Source: Ryuthela nishihirai (taxonomy: Eukaryota > Arthropoda > Arachnida > Araneae > Heptathelidae). Taken from it: a stretch of 64,000 nt of DNA. Below the pieces are notes generated by a model. The model ran no database searches. It had not been told where the DNA came from and saw nothing but the letters and a program-made list of their open reading frames with translations. Positions 47,967-60,262 of the stretch are shown here, one piece after another. The position numbers were made by a program, and so were the translations under genes. Numbering within the stretch: the first letter of the stretch is position 1; each line of letters begins with the position of its first letter. The stretch covers positions 47,417,251 through 47,481,250 of the forward strand of contig JAWZYU010000018.1 in the NCBI GenBank assembly GCA_038380435.1, given 5' to 3'.

Positions 47967-48424
47967 CTATATTTGAGTACTTAATGAACTCCACTTGGTA
48001 AATGTTATCAGATTCTGTTCCAATATCTATCTGTAATAGTAGATAATTGCGGGGTATTCATAAATGAATATGCGATTCTATTAAAGTAAAACATTTTTTC
48101 TCCCGTTTTAGAGGTCTTCAGAATTTCTACAAAATGCTCGAAATTTAGACATATTATTTAATAATTTTTGCGTCCATTACTCTTACTAATCTTCTCAAAG
48201 AGATGAGGGGAGCATAGCCCCTTTGCTCTCATATCCTACATCCGGTCCTGACTAAAATAATATATATAATGTGATTTAAAATAAGATGTCAGATTTAATT
48301 ACGTAATGAGATTTTAAAATTACTCTGGTAGCATAATTACGCAATGATATTAGCATTTTGATTTCATGACACTTTGATACCGAGTTCAGATGTCTTTCCA
48401 ATTACTACATCTAATTGGGCATGC
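47967..48424. other. Non-coding stretch
   Basis: The part 48,110-48,260 (CCATTACTCTTACTAATC and a GC-richer edge ending CCGGTCCTGAC) resembles segments at 9.4 kb and 62.0 kb and may be an unclassified interspersed repeat. Confidence 0.4.
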
Positions 48425-49990
48425 TACTATACCAGGTTTGCCGCCTGAGGGTGCTGGCGAAGGTAGAGACCCATAAATTCCCATATATGCTCAATGGGCG
48501 ACAAGTCTGGGGAAGAATGGCGGCCACGGGAGAATGTCCACACCTTACAGACTGTGGTCCTTATGCGTGAAACCGGATCAGCAGCCCCCTGGAAATGCCT
48601 AGAAAGGGAGGGTCTGTTGAAAGAACTTGGACAACCCGATTAGGCAGACCTATCCTGCATCTGCGAAAGGCTAGAGCTGCAAGCCCCGAAGTGGATGACA
48701 GCTTGTGCGCTGGGGGCCGCGAGTCGGCTTCATGGAGAGGACGAAGTTGGGGGTCATGCTGAAAGGCTGGTAGGACCTGATTAGGCGTGGCTCATCGACG
48801 GGACAGTCTGAGAGTCTCTGCTGCGGAAGACTCAAAAAGATAGGACTTCTTCAAAAGTTTGGCTTCAAAATTAAAAAAGACACCATCTGATAATATTTTG
48901 GCAAGGTATTTGGACAAAAATCAGTGAGTGATTTGACAATTCCTAGGCAAGTTTCTAAATTCCAAAAGATCCCACTCACTGCACTTCAATGATTAGTTCA
49001 TCAGACAGACTTGTTTAAAAGTAAGGTCTCTCCCTTCCACAGGTCTTCTCCCACAGAAAGGCATGATCTAAGAAGGTAAGATCTAAGATAGAAAGTACCG
49101 TGGCTAGTGGATTGTGGTTTCGTGGCAACTCCCTCAAGGTATAGTGCAGTCTCTGTATTGCGGAACACCGGGATTGCCACACATTATTACGTTGTCCGTC
49201 ACTGAACATGCAGTGTGTGGGGTGGCGTTGTCCTGTTGCATAAGCAGTCCAGGCCTGTTGGTAAGGAAGGGTTATACCATATGATTAACAATGTCATTGA
49301 TTTAACGTCTCGCTGTTAACATGCTAGAAACATGGCGCAGAAGTGTCCGGCCAAAATATTTGATGCCACCCTATAGTACCATTGTATTATGGTGGGGAGC
49401 TGTATATCTGCTAATGTCAATGATTGAATCAAAGAACTTCTTTATGTCATTGACGACGACAACGCCATGCTGGCAAATGGCCGTTTAGTTTACCAAAGCA
49501 GAATCGGGACTCATCTGTGAACAACAATCTTCTCCATTCCTTAGTTCAATGTTACCTCACTCGACAAAAGTGGAGACGGCATAATAGATGATATCGCTGC
49601 AATGGTAATGCCAGACTGAACATCTCGCCCTTATTCCAGTGTCATGCAAATGTTGTCTAATGATTTGCATGGAGACCATGGTACCCGTAGCAGTCACTTG
49701 AGAATCTTGACCACAAATCACTTGAGAATCTTGACAACCTGTGTTGTGGCATGCTGGTCCCGTACCTGTCCTTTCTGTCATTTGGTGCTCCATGATGTGG
49801 CGTGAGACGCAGCATTGCACTGTGCTCACAATGTGCTTCATGCGTGCAGCGATCGCTCGAAAGTTCAATCTGTGCTCTGACATATCTCACATTCGCTCTT
49901 TCTCTCTCAGAAGGCATCAATTGCTCATAAGGGTCTCGCCAGCGTCTCCAAGACATGTTCCGAGCATTTTCGCAGAATGCACTCCAACCT
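48425..49990 (-). pseudogene. Second Tc1-like transposase, decayed and split by an insertion
   Basis: Minus-strand frames, from 49,990 down, give an N-terminal FRAIAARM helix-turn-helix region (about 49,860), the DESxF-equivalent region near 49,515 (QMSPDSALVN, catalytic Asp decayed), the second Asp in QQDNATPHTA (about 49,243-49,214), and far downstream SPDLSPIEHIWEFMG with the Glu (about 48,520-48,475). Normally about 34 residues separate these last two motifs; here some 650 bp intervene, so foreign DNA lies between about 48,545 and 49,195. Different family from the element at 28.3 kb. No terminal repeats found. Confidence 0.65.
48545..49195. mobile_element. Unidentified insertion inside the Tc1-like gene
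   Basis: GC-richer than its surroundings in 48,560-48,830. It interrupts the transposase between catalytic motifs. I did not find clear terminal repeats or a known domain; the 64-codon minus frame at 49,209 spans the junction. Confidence 0.4.
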
Positions 49991-52361
49991 AATTGTCAGT
50001 TGTGCTATGATAGGAGCTCATGGGCCTCAGCTTGGATGGGTATCACGTGTCCATTCATTGTGGAACTTGGTCATTTGCATATCTCCGATGGCCGATTGCT
50101 TTCTGCGATTTACATATCTCTACTTCCTTCTTGGTGCTGCGATTTCCAATTCCAGCAGTGTACATCCTGCCCCCTTTTTTTGGAAGAGCCATTTTTTTTG
50201 GAGGGCGAGGAATATTGAGAGATTTACTCTGCTGTAAGTTACTACATAAAGAAGTTGCATGATGAATTTTGTTTAAAACAATATGCCATTTATTTTCGCA
50301 TTGTTTCAACAATACTGAAGACATCAGATTGTCTAGGCAGCGTGAAGTACCGAGATTTGCTATCACTGTCCTACTTTTGTAGCGTCCGTTGTTTGTTTTC
50401 TCACTTGAGCTCGCCCTTTTTCAATAAATGTTAACACCTTTGTATAGTTAAAATGTAGGAGAGAAATATTCTACAAATGTTGATGTAAAAAGGAAGCGTC
50501 ACTTATGATCATTAATACTCTATGCAAGGCAGGATATCGGGTTGAGTGGGTCTCTTCCTTTGGGAATACCAATATCTGCAGTGGGAGCAAAAAATTGTTA
50601 AACTCGTTGATACTTCACCCATTTTTCCTGGTATATTTTAACGACCTCTAAAACACAGTGGAAAATGTTATATTGCAATGGGAATCGAGTCTTTTCCTTT
50701 TTTTTTTAAATATTCTGTTCGACTGCATTACTCCACCCCCCACCCCCACTCCTTCCCTCCCTTTTAATTCTCTAGATCCCAGTCTGCTCGTATGTACAAG
50801 GAAAACATATGACAGGCTTTTTGATGTACAGGAGTGTATACCCTATGGTCTTTAATATCCGGGTAATATAAAATTTATGTTCATTAGTGTGCAGGAGATT
50901 AATATAATAATCGAATAATGGTAAATAAATTGGATTTTAAGTTGTAAAACAAAATATTGACTTTTTACCACAAATGTGTCGCGATAAATGGACTTAATGG
51001 TTTAGAAGTATTTAGCCAAGAGATGTCTGAAGAAAACTCTAGATACTCTTGACGGACGTTTAACTGCTACTCATAGGATCTGTTTACTCGTTTGTTCCGA
51101 CATTTGTCGTTCATGGGAATTTAATATTTCTTTAGGAATGATACGAGGATCTAATATTTTTATGTGCTACACAGAGAAAAACTGAATTTACTCTCAGCAT
51201 ATATGCAAAAACATATAACGTAGACATAGATGGTAAAGAATTGCAAAGATTACAAAACAACTATTTAACCTTTGATTTAATAGTAATAAAATTAGGAAAA
51301 TGTCATCTATTAGCACTTCTCATATAGTGCGAATAGAAGTACACAGCTGACGCTAAGGAAACCACCCGAGGAAGCTTTGTGGGGAATTGCATGCAGAATC
51401 TAAATAAACACATACATGTGACAGGCCAAGCATTTATAAGGCATTATTTTTTATGTATTCAACACCGAGACATCGATAAGACTGCTTCACTGATATCTCA
51501 GACAGGCAATAAAAAAGAAACATTAGACCACACGAACTATGCAGAAGTAGACACAAGTGTTTTTTTTTGTACTAGAGTTTGTTCCTTTTTTGGTTCTTTT
51601 TTTCGTTCTCACTTTAGGTAGTTGCTATTCGTAAAGAGCACCTTTGAAAGCTCCGGACCATTAGACCCAACATCATGGAGAGGTGGGGGGGGGGGGGGTG
51701 GAAGGGTAAAGATCCTTTCAGGTGGAGAGAGATAATGCTGTGGTTATCAGCAAGGGGAAGTAGTGTCGAAGAGTATGATGTTTTGTATCGCTAGACGAAC
51801 AAAGCATTTCCAGAAAGATAAATAACAGCTTGCTAATTTTGTCTCAGGATTATGATATCATCTGCCTTTGTATTATAAGAAGTAAACAAACATTATACTA
51901 TAGAAAACTAATGTGTAAACTAAATGCCTCTAATAAATGCATTTTGTTTCATAATAACACAACATAGTTTTAAATAAAAGAAATATAAAAGATGATTAAT
52001 ATATAATAATATTTAATCATAAAATATGGCGGTGGATATATTTAAAAAAATTGGCCTATCAAATGTTATTTTTCAAAAACATTTCTGCATCATTTATAAG
52101 AATTATCATAATTTATCATTTAGCAGCAAGCTTGAAGTTGTTTGCTATTAGTATGTAGGAAGTCTGCAAATGCATTAAGAGAGTACCATTTTATCAAGCT
52201 CTCCAAAATACGTTTCAAAGTATTTCTCCTTAATAAAAGTGCTAACATAAAGCATTGTTTCATCGGCATGAAAGGAGGAACTATTAACATTTCCTCAAGC
52301 AATTATATATACAGTATATATGCATTTGGCTGATTAGTAATACTGATAGAAGGCTTTTGGG
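49991..52361. other. Non-coding stretch
   Basis: Includes a G14 run at 51,685-51,698 and a C/T-rich segment near 50,650-50,770 resembling 62,120-62,210. Overlapping short frames at 49,977-50,366 have no recognised domain. Confidence 0.45.
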
Positions 52362-52745
52362 TTGGATTGTTTTACCTCTGAGCGGCACTTTTTTGCACAC
52401 CATGGGCTAAATGGCCAGGTCACATGGACCCCGAAGGCTCAGAGAAGGTTGGGGGAGGGGACCCAATGGAACAGCTGTTGGGAGACAGAGGGTAGCCTCC
52501 CGTCAAGGCCATCCAGCGTGTTCTTTAACGTGCACAGGGTATGACTCTACCACACACAGGGCCACGGCTTAACGTCCCATCCGACGGACGGCGGCCTTTC
52601 CAAGCCCATCGGTGTCCCCTACTGACCGTGGGCAGGGCGGGGAATTTTGCGGAGATAAATCTCAACGCTGACCCAGCTGGGACTCGAACCTGGGAACTAC
52701 AGATTACGAGCCTGGCGCGCTACCGATTGAACCACCCCCGCCCCT
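52362..52745 (-). repeat. SINE family B, best-preserved full-length copy
   Basis: On the minus strand: tRNA-like head GGTTCAATCGGTAGCGCGCC (A box) with B box GGTTCGAGTCCCAGC (about 52,691-52,677). Body: CGGAGATAAATC in plus orientation near 52,649, the GTTCTTTAACGTGCAC block, and CACATGGACCCC. The 3' end at the left is GTTTTACCTCTGAGCGGCAC. About 380 bp. The two plus-strand open frames inside are not genes. Confidence 0.85.
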
Positions 52746-53010
52746 GATAGAAGGCAGCCATCACTTTCACTCTTCAGTCAAGCCAATATATATTCCCTTC
52801 AAGACACATTTATTTTTCGCAAATTGTAAAATGTTTATTTAACGTATGTAAAATATTTTTTTAAATGTTATTTTCGAAACTACTCTAACTCACTATTACC
52901 TAAGAAATGAGAAAAATATAATGTATGTGATCCTTTAATTGCATAAAAAAATTTAGTAATTCGAAAATCTTTGACGTTATTTCAAATATCATGAAGACTA
53001 GAACATTATA

Positions 53011-53452
53011 CAGGGTGAATCTGAAAAAGTGGGCGAAACTTTACGGGGTGGTAGAACGCAGCTATACGAGCAATATTCGTCATAGAAAGTATGGGCGGAA
53101 CGCAAACGGCGAGCCGCTAGGTGGCGTTGGAAATGGTATAAAAGGGTCGGTCCTCGCACCCAACGGCATTTCTACCGTGGATTGCCGAGAGGATGGCTGG
53201 TTATACTAACCACTTGGCAGCTCTTTTGAGCAATTTCTTTGAGCATGTACCTCAATTACATTCCTCTTAATATAATGTTTTCTGAAGTATCTCCTCTCCT
53301 TCTTGTGTTCATTCTTTAAATGTGACAGTGGAAAACTACCTTTTAACTTCTCACCGCTTGCGTTCCGACCATACATTCTATGACGAATATTGCTCGTATA
53401 GCTGCGATCTACCACCCCGTAAAGTTTTGTCCACTTTTTCAGATTCACCCTG
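53011..53452. mobile_element. MITE with 103-bp terminal inverted repeats (442 bp)
   Basis: The left end 53,011-53,113 and right end 53,350-53,452 are complementary with about seven mismatches and start CAGGGTGAATCTGAAAAAGT. TATA flanks both ends (53007-53010 and 53453-53456), so the target duplication is TA or TATA. The interior of about 236 bp has no coding sequence; the frames on both strands over the ends are mirror images of the same inverted repeat. Confidence 0.85.
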
Positions 53453-53894
53453 TATATTAAAATACACCAGTCACAGAATTATTTAAAAACCTAAAAAAAC
53501 ATAATTTTTGGGAATTGATGATGTTGAAGTCTTGCATTTTAATGAAATATTACAAAACTAATGTGTTTTGCATTTCTTGTGTAACGAAATGCACATTTTT
53601 AGTTCATATTCTTGAAATTTAATTCGACATGGAAAGCATACGTACCAGATTACTCTTATGGGTTCTCACTTTGTATTGTAAAATATTTTGCTGTGGAAAT
53701 CAAATTACTGCTCCTACTATATCTTTTTCGACTAAAATGGTTTATCCGTAAATTAATTAATAGCGTTATTTCCATTATATCATGTAGAACCTATATTTTC
53801 CAATATGTGACCTAATGTAAAATTGCCTCTAGAGGTGCACAAACGTTTTGACATCAGGCCGGATAGAAAAATACATTGGTGCTGTGGGACAATA

Positions 53895-55110
53895 GTTGAG
53901 ATGATATTTATGCAGAAGCAGAGTTTGCTCCATTGGATATGAAGAAACAATATCAATTATCAAACCAAATTATGAGAATAATAGCAAAAAATTCAAATCA
54001 TCCAGTAATTGATAAAATCAATGTAAACTTTCAAGATAGAACACTCTCCCAATTATTAGAAAAAAAATCCTTTTAAAGAAATCTTAGATAAAAAAAAAAC
54101 TAGTGGAGGTATTATTACTAATTACCCTTTTTGGATTACAACTTTTCCTATAATGCATAATGATATTCCTGGAATTTCTTCAAAAAAGTCAATGCCCAAA
54201 AATAATTTAAAAATATTAACAGAAACTTATGTAGACAATAAATATAAAGAGTATATAAAGATCTTCATGATGGATCATTGAACTCAGATAGATCTATTGC
54301 TGCAGGAGCTTTCTACTGCGAATCAGAAAACCATCAATTCCAATTCAAATTTATTAGCCCTAACCCTATTGTTATTGTAGAAATTACTGCTATTATTTAT
54401 GCCATAAACTGGGCTTTGAAATTCTACAATAAAAACATAGTTATACTGACAGACAGTAAAACATCACTTGATGTATTATATGATATTCCATTTAAAAGCA
54501 ATTTTGCAAATTATATAAATGATATTTTGGCAATCACACAACAGCATATACAACATAATAATATTATCCATCTTCAATGGATACCATCTCATATAAACCT
54601 AAAATGTAACGATATAGTTGATTCTCTTGCAAAACAGGCAAGGGATGCAAATATATCTATTCCTTCACCTTACTTTCTATATATCCACAAAAAAAAACAG
54701 AACAAATTAAAAATTATAGAGGAATTTCAAACTGGTATAGTGCAAACGCAATAAATACACATAGATTTAACATTTTCAAAAAGTAAATAAATTCATGGAT
54801 TATGGCTTAAATAAGAAAGAATTAAGGTAAATACGGTTTTGACAAATACTATTCTGAATCAAATGAGAAAAGTAGATTCCTCAGATTCCCTTGTAAAGAA
54901 TTTAACACACAAAGACAAAATTACTTAAAAAAAAGTAATGTTTATCAATATAACTTTCATAGTATTTTAGCGCCACCTAACAGTTCTCTAAAATCTACTT
55001 TCTATAAGCTATTGATTTCTTTTTTCAGAGATATTGAACTACTTGATAAATTATAAAAAAAAAGAAAAAAGAAAAAAGGCTAAAAAATGAAAATAAGAAA
55101 ATGAAAAAGA
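53895..55110 (+). pseudogene. LINE 3' end: RT connection, RNase H and C-terminus with A-rich tail
   Basis: The 5'-truncated LINE begins in the reverse transcriptase connection (YAEAEFAPLDMKKQ, about 53,910). A 158-codon RNase H frame follows (53 codons into the domain in the same frame: DGS at 54,269-54,277, Glu in VEITAIIYAI, Asp in LTDSKTSLDV, Asp in VDSLAKQA), so all four catalytic acidic positions are visible. Near 54,750 the frame breaks; C-terminal remnants (APPNSSLKSTFYKLLISFFRD, about 54,972-55,034) lead to a stop and an A-rich tail at 55,053-55,110. Jockey/I-type LINEs have this domain order; the exact clade is not determined. Confidence 0.75.
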
Positions 55111-58057
55111 GAGGGAAGAAAAGATAAATAATTTATGTCTGAATGAGTCTGCGTTCAGACGAAAGTCAAGTTCGCAGGAAAATTCAATTGGGGAGAAGTA
55201 TAGTAAGTAAGTACTTGCAATAAAAAGAACAAATAGAATTGACTTTGTATGTTATATTATGACTTGCTATATATATTGGAACAAAATAACAAAAAAAAAG
55301 GGAATGAATTTTTAATGAAAAATTTATTTTAACGTCAAAACTGAAATTCACTTGTCGAAGCAATATGTGATTCTAGAAATGAAGCAATATGAGATCCTAG
55401 AAATGAGCTGATGAACAAACGGCTTAAATGACGTTGTCAGTAGTGAAGTTAAAGTGGAAAGGATTTCAGATATGATCTGCTTTCGAAAGTTTCTCTTAAT
55501 TGCAAAGGGGCTAATTTTATGTTATTATTTAAATTTTTGTCTTTCGTCCTATTAAAATACCATTCATTTTACTAGAGCCAGATGAAAAGAATTTTAATTT
55601 GTTTATTTGTCAAGTGGGTTGGAGTTTGTGGACGGCTGTATTAGATCATTAATATTCGAGAAAAGTATAGAGTAGGATGAAAGGATAAACTGATGTTTTT
55701 AAATTCCTGTTTATACTAACGACAGATAACAATGCAGAAATGCTTTGTAGCTTTATGCAAATTTATTGGCTGATTCAAAGGCGTTTTATTTACTTCCTAC
55801 CATGCAACAAATCAGTAGTGATCTTAAACCGAATAACAAATGCTCCAGCAAAAAAAAAGACATGTGCTTTTGAAGATTGTCATCGCTGATACCACTTAGT
55901 GATAATAGCTATGTCGAGTCCTTTTGACGACTATAAGAAATAGGAGAGAACTCAATCTGCAAACGTCAAGTATGCGTTTGGAGCTTGTCTCTCTTCCTCT
56001 TTTTTTGGTCAGAGCTCCTTTTACGTGGCCCGACTTTTGCACTAGGCTACCACTTGCGTGATCAAGTGAAGAGAGAAAAAGATCGGGAGAAAGCTAACTT
56101 AATGCGTTTCCTCTCTTTTCGGTCTTCCTCACGCACACACAGACAATCTCTTAAGGCGCCACGGCGCGAAGAGAAATTCCGTCGCTCGCGACTTTGTGAA
56201 TCTAATGTACGAGACGTCTTCTGTTGACGCAACCATTGCGCCGAGCCATAAGCAGGGGAGGGTGGTCCTGCGGGACGCCATGTGAGCATGTACATCCACC
56301 TCTATGTCTTCGGTGCGGCCTTTCAGCACACTGAGACGTCCGGTGCTTTGTTGATCGGTCACTGCACCTATTTGCTGAAGCTTTCTGCACCACGTAATTA
56401 CCTGCTTGTCAGATGGCGTTGAATGTAGCTTCTTTCTTTAGTCAGTTGGATTTCCAGACCGAAGCAGTTTTCTTGAGATGATGCATTTATGTCTTATGCA
56501 GGCAGGCAATAGAGATGAATTTGCAAAAATGCTGCTCGTTGTCCCAAGAAGAATTTCAGCCTACGAATTGCACATGGTACAGTTATTGTGGGGTACAGTT
56601 ATTGTGGGTATTTATTTTGGAAGTACTTCCAAAATATTTTGCAGTGGATTTTGACATTTTCCCAAAATTAAGCTATTACATTTCACGCACGCACTTTGTA
56701 CATATATATATACATACAATTGCTTTCAACCACTCTAATGCAGTGGCGGCTTTAGTTTCTGGTGAAATCATTGTGTCTCACGGTTACTAGAATAAAATTC
56801 TATTAGGTTAAACATATATGAATTAGTAGGCCTGAATCACGAAACAAATATGGAGGGGAAAGTGTTGTGTAAGTGCAAGTTCGAGGCGGAATTCTTATAT
56901 AAATATTTGCAGTGTAATACAAGGACAATGTAAAATATTTTCCTCAGTTTCAGTGGTCATTAAAAATTTTCTTGAAAATTCGTGCAATGTACATATATTT
57001 TTAATATATATATATTTCTTTTTCGCTTCCTTTCTAGTAACTAGAATTATCAAGGATGGCGGGGACATGGCCCAATTTGTCCCCTTAGATCGTCCTTGTA
57101 AATTATTAAAATTTTTTATTGTATATTAATATTTTACATTAAGAGTAACTTTGGAAAACCTCTATTTTTATGTTAAAAATAAAGTTTTCCTTTATATACT
57201 AGCAGATTTACTCGGCTTTGGTCTTATTTTCGAAGCCTTTTTTTTTTTCACTAGAGAAGTTCGTCTCCTGCACGTGCTGCTCTTTCTCCCTTTCAGCTAC
57301 TGACTAAAAATATTTATTTACTTCTTTTCGAAACATTATTTTTTATATTGCGCAAAAATTGAAAGAAATTGATTGGACTGTATTTCGTTTCACTTAAGCA
57401 GAGACTTGACGTAAACAAACAGCTCTTTGCCTATTAACAAAAGACCTCATCATTATTTGTAAGTGTTCTTATGCACGTAAAAAAAATGTGTAGATATTCT
57501 GATATATTGATTTCAACAAAGCAATGGTCAGGAAAAAATATGTATTTTTTTATTCCTAGATGATACACTCCACTTTATCAACGCTCTAATAGCAATGGGC
57601 AGCGCACAAAAAGGATTTGAAATGAAAATAACCAATCTTTACTAATTTCGAGGTGCTGTAAACAAAAATGACAGTAAAATTTGTCGATTGTTTTTGTTTA
57701 AGAGAGATAGAGATGGTTATGTATAAACGACTCAGTCCGCATTGAATACATTCGTATATCCCAGCTGTATTTTTCATAAGTAACCATTTCGCAAAGTTGT
57801 ATTTTAAACTCCAGATTGCAACATATTGCGTTATATTGCATCAACCCGCCATACACACAACACCAGGAGGTATTGCATCATCGTCTGATGCAATGTAGTT
57901 GAGTCATGACTTCGAGGCTTTACGATCGCGGACCAAAGATGATGCAATCCTTAGTTGTAGGCGACGTATCGTAGGGTGAGAACGTCTTTTGAGCGACTCC
58001 CATTTACCACTGAGTTATAAGTACAACACAAGTGATCCTTGCAGTTTTAATATAGCA
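55111..58057. other. Non-coding stretch with a CpG-containing GC-richer island at 55,960-56,440
   Basis: Outside the island the DNA is AT-rich, with TA repeats near 57,003. The island has frequent CG dinucleotides and a TATAAGAA box at 55,932-55,939 just upstream. It might be a promoter or a GC-rich repeat; several overlapping short frames there lack known domains. TGCATCATC/GATGCAAT-type inverted motifs occur at 57,830-57,950 ahead of the next gene. Confidence 0.35.
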
Positions 58058-58102
58058 GTAGTGATGCCTCGTAACTGTGTTATAGTTACGAGGCATCACT
58101 AC
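58058..58102. repeat. Perfect 19-bp hairpin upstream of the 58 kb gene
   Basis: GTAGTGATGCCTCGTAACT (58058-58076), 7-nt spacer, then the exact complement (58084-58102), ending 10 bp before the ATG at 58,113. Could be a structured leader or a recent inverted duplication. Confidence 0.85.
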
Positions 58103-58112
58103 CGAAGAAGAA

Positions 58113-59362
58113 ATGAACGATCTTGTTCGCGATCTGGAGCTGTCCAAAACCAAAGCAGAGTTCCTTGAATCAAGACTTAATGGAATCTTCTCAAGGAAAA
58201 TGTCCGAGTGACTTCGTTTCGAATTCGTCCTGAGCAATTTCCGCCATACTTCAGAAAAGAAGATGACCTTGTGTTCTGCTCCGATGTAGATGGCCTGATG
58301 AGTGCCCTCGGAATCAAACATGACCCTCAAGAATGGCGAATATTCAAAGACTCCTCGAAATTGAGTCTCAAGGTGGTGTTGCTGCATAATGGAAATCGAC
58401 TTCCATCCATTCCGGTCGGACACGCTGTCTACGTGAAAGAAACCTACGACAACCTAAAACAGCTGTTAAACTGTCTTCAATACAGCAAGTATGGCTGGCA
58501 TCTCTGTTGTGACTTGAAGGTAATGGCTCTGTTGATGGGTCTGCAGCTGGGATATACGAAGTACTGCTGTTTCTTATGTGAATGGGACAGCCAAGCAAAG
58601 ACTTTGCACTACGTGAAGAGAAACTGGCCTCAGAGGAAATCTCTGAATGTCAGAGAGAAGAATGTGGAACTCCCAGCACTGGCAGAAACGCACAAAATCC
58701 TGTTACCGTCCCTACACATCATACTCGGTGTGATGGAAAACTTCGTAAAAAGTCATGAACGGACGGCATCGGCTTTCAAGTACTTGGCTAACAAATTCCC
58801 TAGACTTAGTGAAGCGAAAATTAAAGAGCGAATTTTCGTGGGTCCTCAGATCCGCGAGCTGTTCAGAGACCAGATGTTCGACAACCTGCTTCAGGGTGAC
58901 GAGAAAAAATTAATATTTATTCTCGTCAAATTTTTCTTCAGGGTGATAGAAAAAATTTTTGTGGGTCCTCAGATCCGCGAGCTGTTCAGAGACCAGATGT
59001 TCGACAACCTGCTTCAGGGTGACGAGAAAAAAGCTTGGGACGCGTTTCTTCTGGTGTCAACTAAATTCCTCGGGAATGTCAGGGCAGACAACTACAAGAA
59101 ACTGGTTAAAGACAAGTTGTCTCTGTATCACAAACTTGGCTGCAATATTTCCTTAAAGATCAACTTTCCCCATTCCCACTTAGATTTCTTCCCCGACAAC
59201 TGCGGCATGGTTAGTGATAGCACGGTGAACGTTTTCACTAGGACATTGCAAGGATGGAGAAACAATACCAGGGAAACTGGTCCACTTCAATGTTGGTTGA
59301 TTACTGTTTGACGCTCGCCAGAGATGATCCTGAGCAGCTGTACAAGCGACGGGCAAAGTGAT
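58113..59362 (+). pseudogene. Conserved arthropod protein family, probably transposon-derived, broken
   Basis: The start at 58,113 reads MNDLVRDLELSKTKAEFLESR. A shift near 58,185 leads into the main 367-codon frame (58,208-59,311). Visible motifs, numbered in that frame: CCDLKVMALLMGLQLGYTK (100-118), CxxC at 121-124 followed by EWDS and HY at 134, LLPSLHIILG (165-174), FVGPQIRELF (251-260), CNISLKINFPHSHLDFFPDN (312-331). A one-base loss near 59,219 removes the conserved acidic/His segment from frame; the old frame continues (one TAG at 59,239) to a stop at 59,360-59,362 with MEKQYQGNW. Residues 210-234 are repeated at 251-275 by a 123-bp in-frame tandem duplication. I recall this family as multicopy and uncharacterised in arthropods and hydra; the spaced Asp/Cys/His residues suggest a DDE transposase relative, but no catalytic triad is proven. 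Confidence 0.65.
58838..59032 (+). repeat. In-frame internal duplication, 72 bp identical, period 123 bp
   Basis: 58,838-58,909 is identical to 58,961-59,032. The 51-bp spacer carries a third partial copy (CTTCAGGGTGATAGAAAAAA). Because 123 is divisible by three, the reading frame is kept and 41 residues are added. Confidence 0.9.
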
Positions 59363-59722
59363 GTCGGAAGTAAAAATTGAGTTTTACCAATACATGTCAT
59401 ATGTACGTATTACTTTATTATATAAGAAACTATTGCGGATTTCTCAGAAATCGTAGCCAATTTTGCATTTCCATTGTTATATTCGTGTTCAGCACCTTGA
59501 AATCTTTAAGAAATGGTTGCTTTTATCTCAGAGGCATGACTTTTATGAAAATGTGTTTTCCAGTGTAATAAGGAGATTTATGAATTGGAACGGCAAATAC
59601 GAAAGTAAAAGATTAAACTTTCCAAGAAGACAAGATGGCATCTACGATGAAGCGTTGTGTCAATCGTACAGCCTGTGGAAACCGCTTATAAGTAAGGATA
59701 AAAGCATGAGAATCGAGAGAAA

Positions 59723-59890
59723 GTTTTCCAGGAGGGGGAAAAATTGCTTCAGTGTGGGGCAAAATGTTTTCCAGGAAAGGAGATTTGTTACAGCGATGTG
59801 CAAAATCTTTTCCCGGGAAAGGAGATTTTTTACAGCAATGTGAAATTTTTTTCCCGGAGAGAGGGATTTGTTACAGTAATGGGCAAATCT
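59723..59890. repeat. Minisatellite, about 41-bp unit x4
   Basis: Units begin at TTTTCCAGG/TTTCCCGG (59,724; 59,767; 59,808; 59,849) and contain GGAGATTTGTTACAGC. Repeated in the second 900-bp unit at 60,623-60,790. The 126-codon plus frame over it is probably not a gene. Confidence 0.8.
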
Positions 59891-60005
59891 AAAGTGCAAC
59901 TAGTCAACTAGTCTTCTAAAGTACAACTAATCAAATAGTCTTCTAAAATACCACTAATCAACTAGTCTTCTAAAGTACCACTAATCAATTAGTCTTCTGA
60001 AGTAG
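59891..60005. repeat. Minisatellite, 27-bp unit x4
   Basis: TAGTCTTCTAAAGTACAACT followed by AATCAAA, repeated with small changes up to TAGTCTTCTGAAGTAG; the same array lies at 60,791-60,905. Confidence 0.8.
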
Positions 60006-60052
60006 CTAGTACATTATTCTAATAAAGGTAATAGGATATGATATTTTTCTTT

Positions 60053-60262
60053 TTAAAGATCAACTTTCCCCATTCCCACTTAGATTTCTTCCCCGACAAC
60101 TGCGGCATGGTTAGTGATAGCACGGTGAACGTTTTCACTAGGACATTGCAAGGATGGAGAAACAATACCAGGGAAACTGGTCCACTTCAATGTTGGTTGA
60201 TTACTGTTTGACGCTCGCCAGAGATGATCCTGAGCAGCTGTACAAGCGACGGGCAAAGTGAT
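60053..60262 (+). pseudogene. Second copy of the 58 kb gene's C-terminal end
   Basis: Copied by the 900-bp duplication. It covers only the last 70 or so codons and carries the same one-base loss and stop, so the duplication is younger than the damage. Confidence 0.85.

Noticed and set aside
53206..53448. Pair of related small proteins facing each other at 52,991-53,209 and 53,448-53,206
   Set aside because: They are translations of the two 103-bp inverted ends of one MITE.
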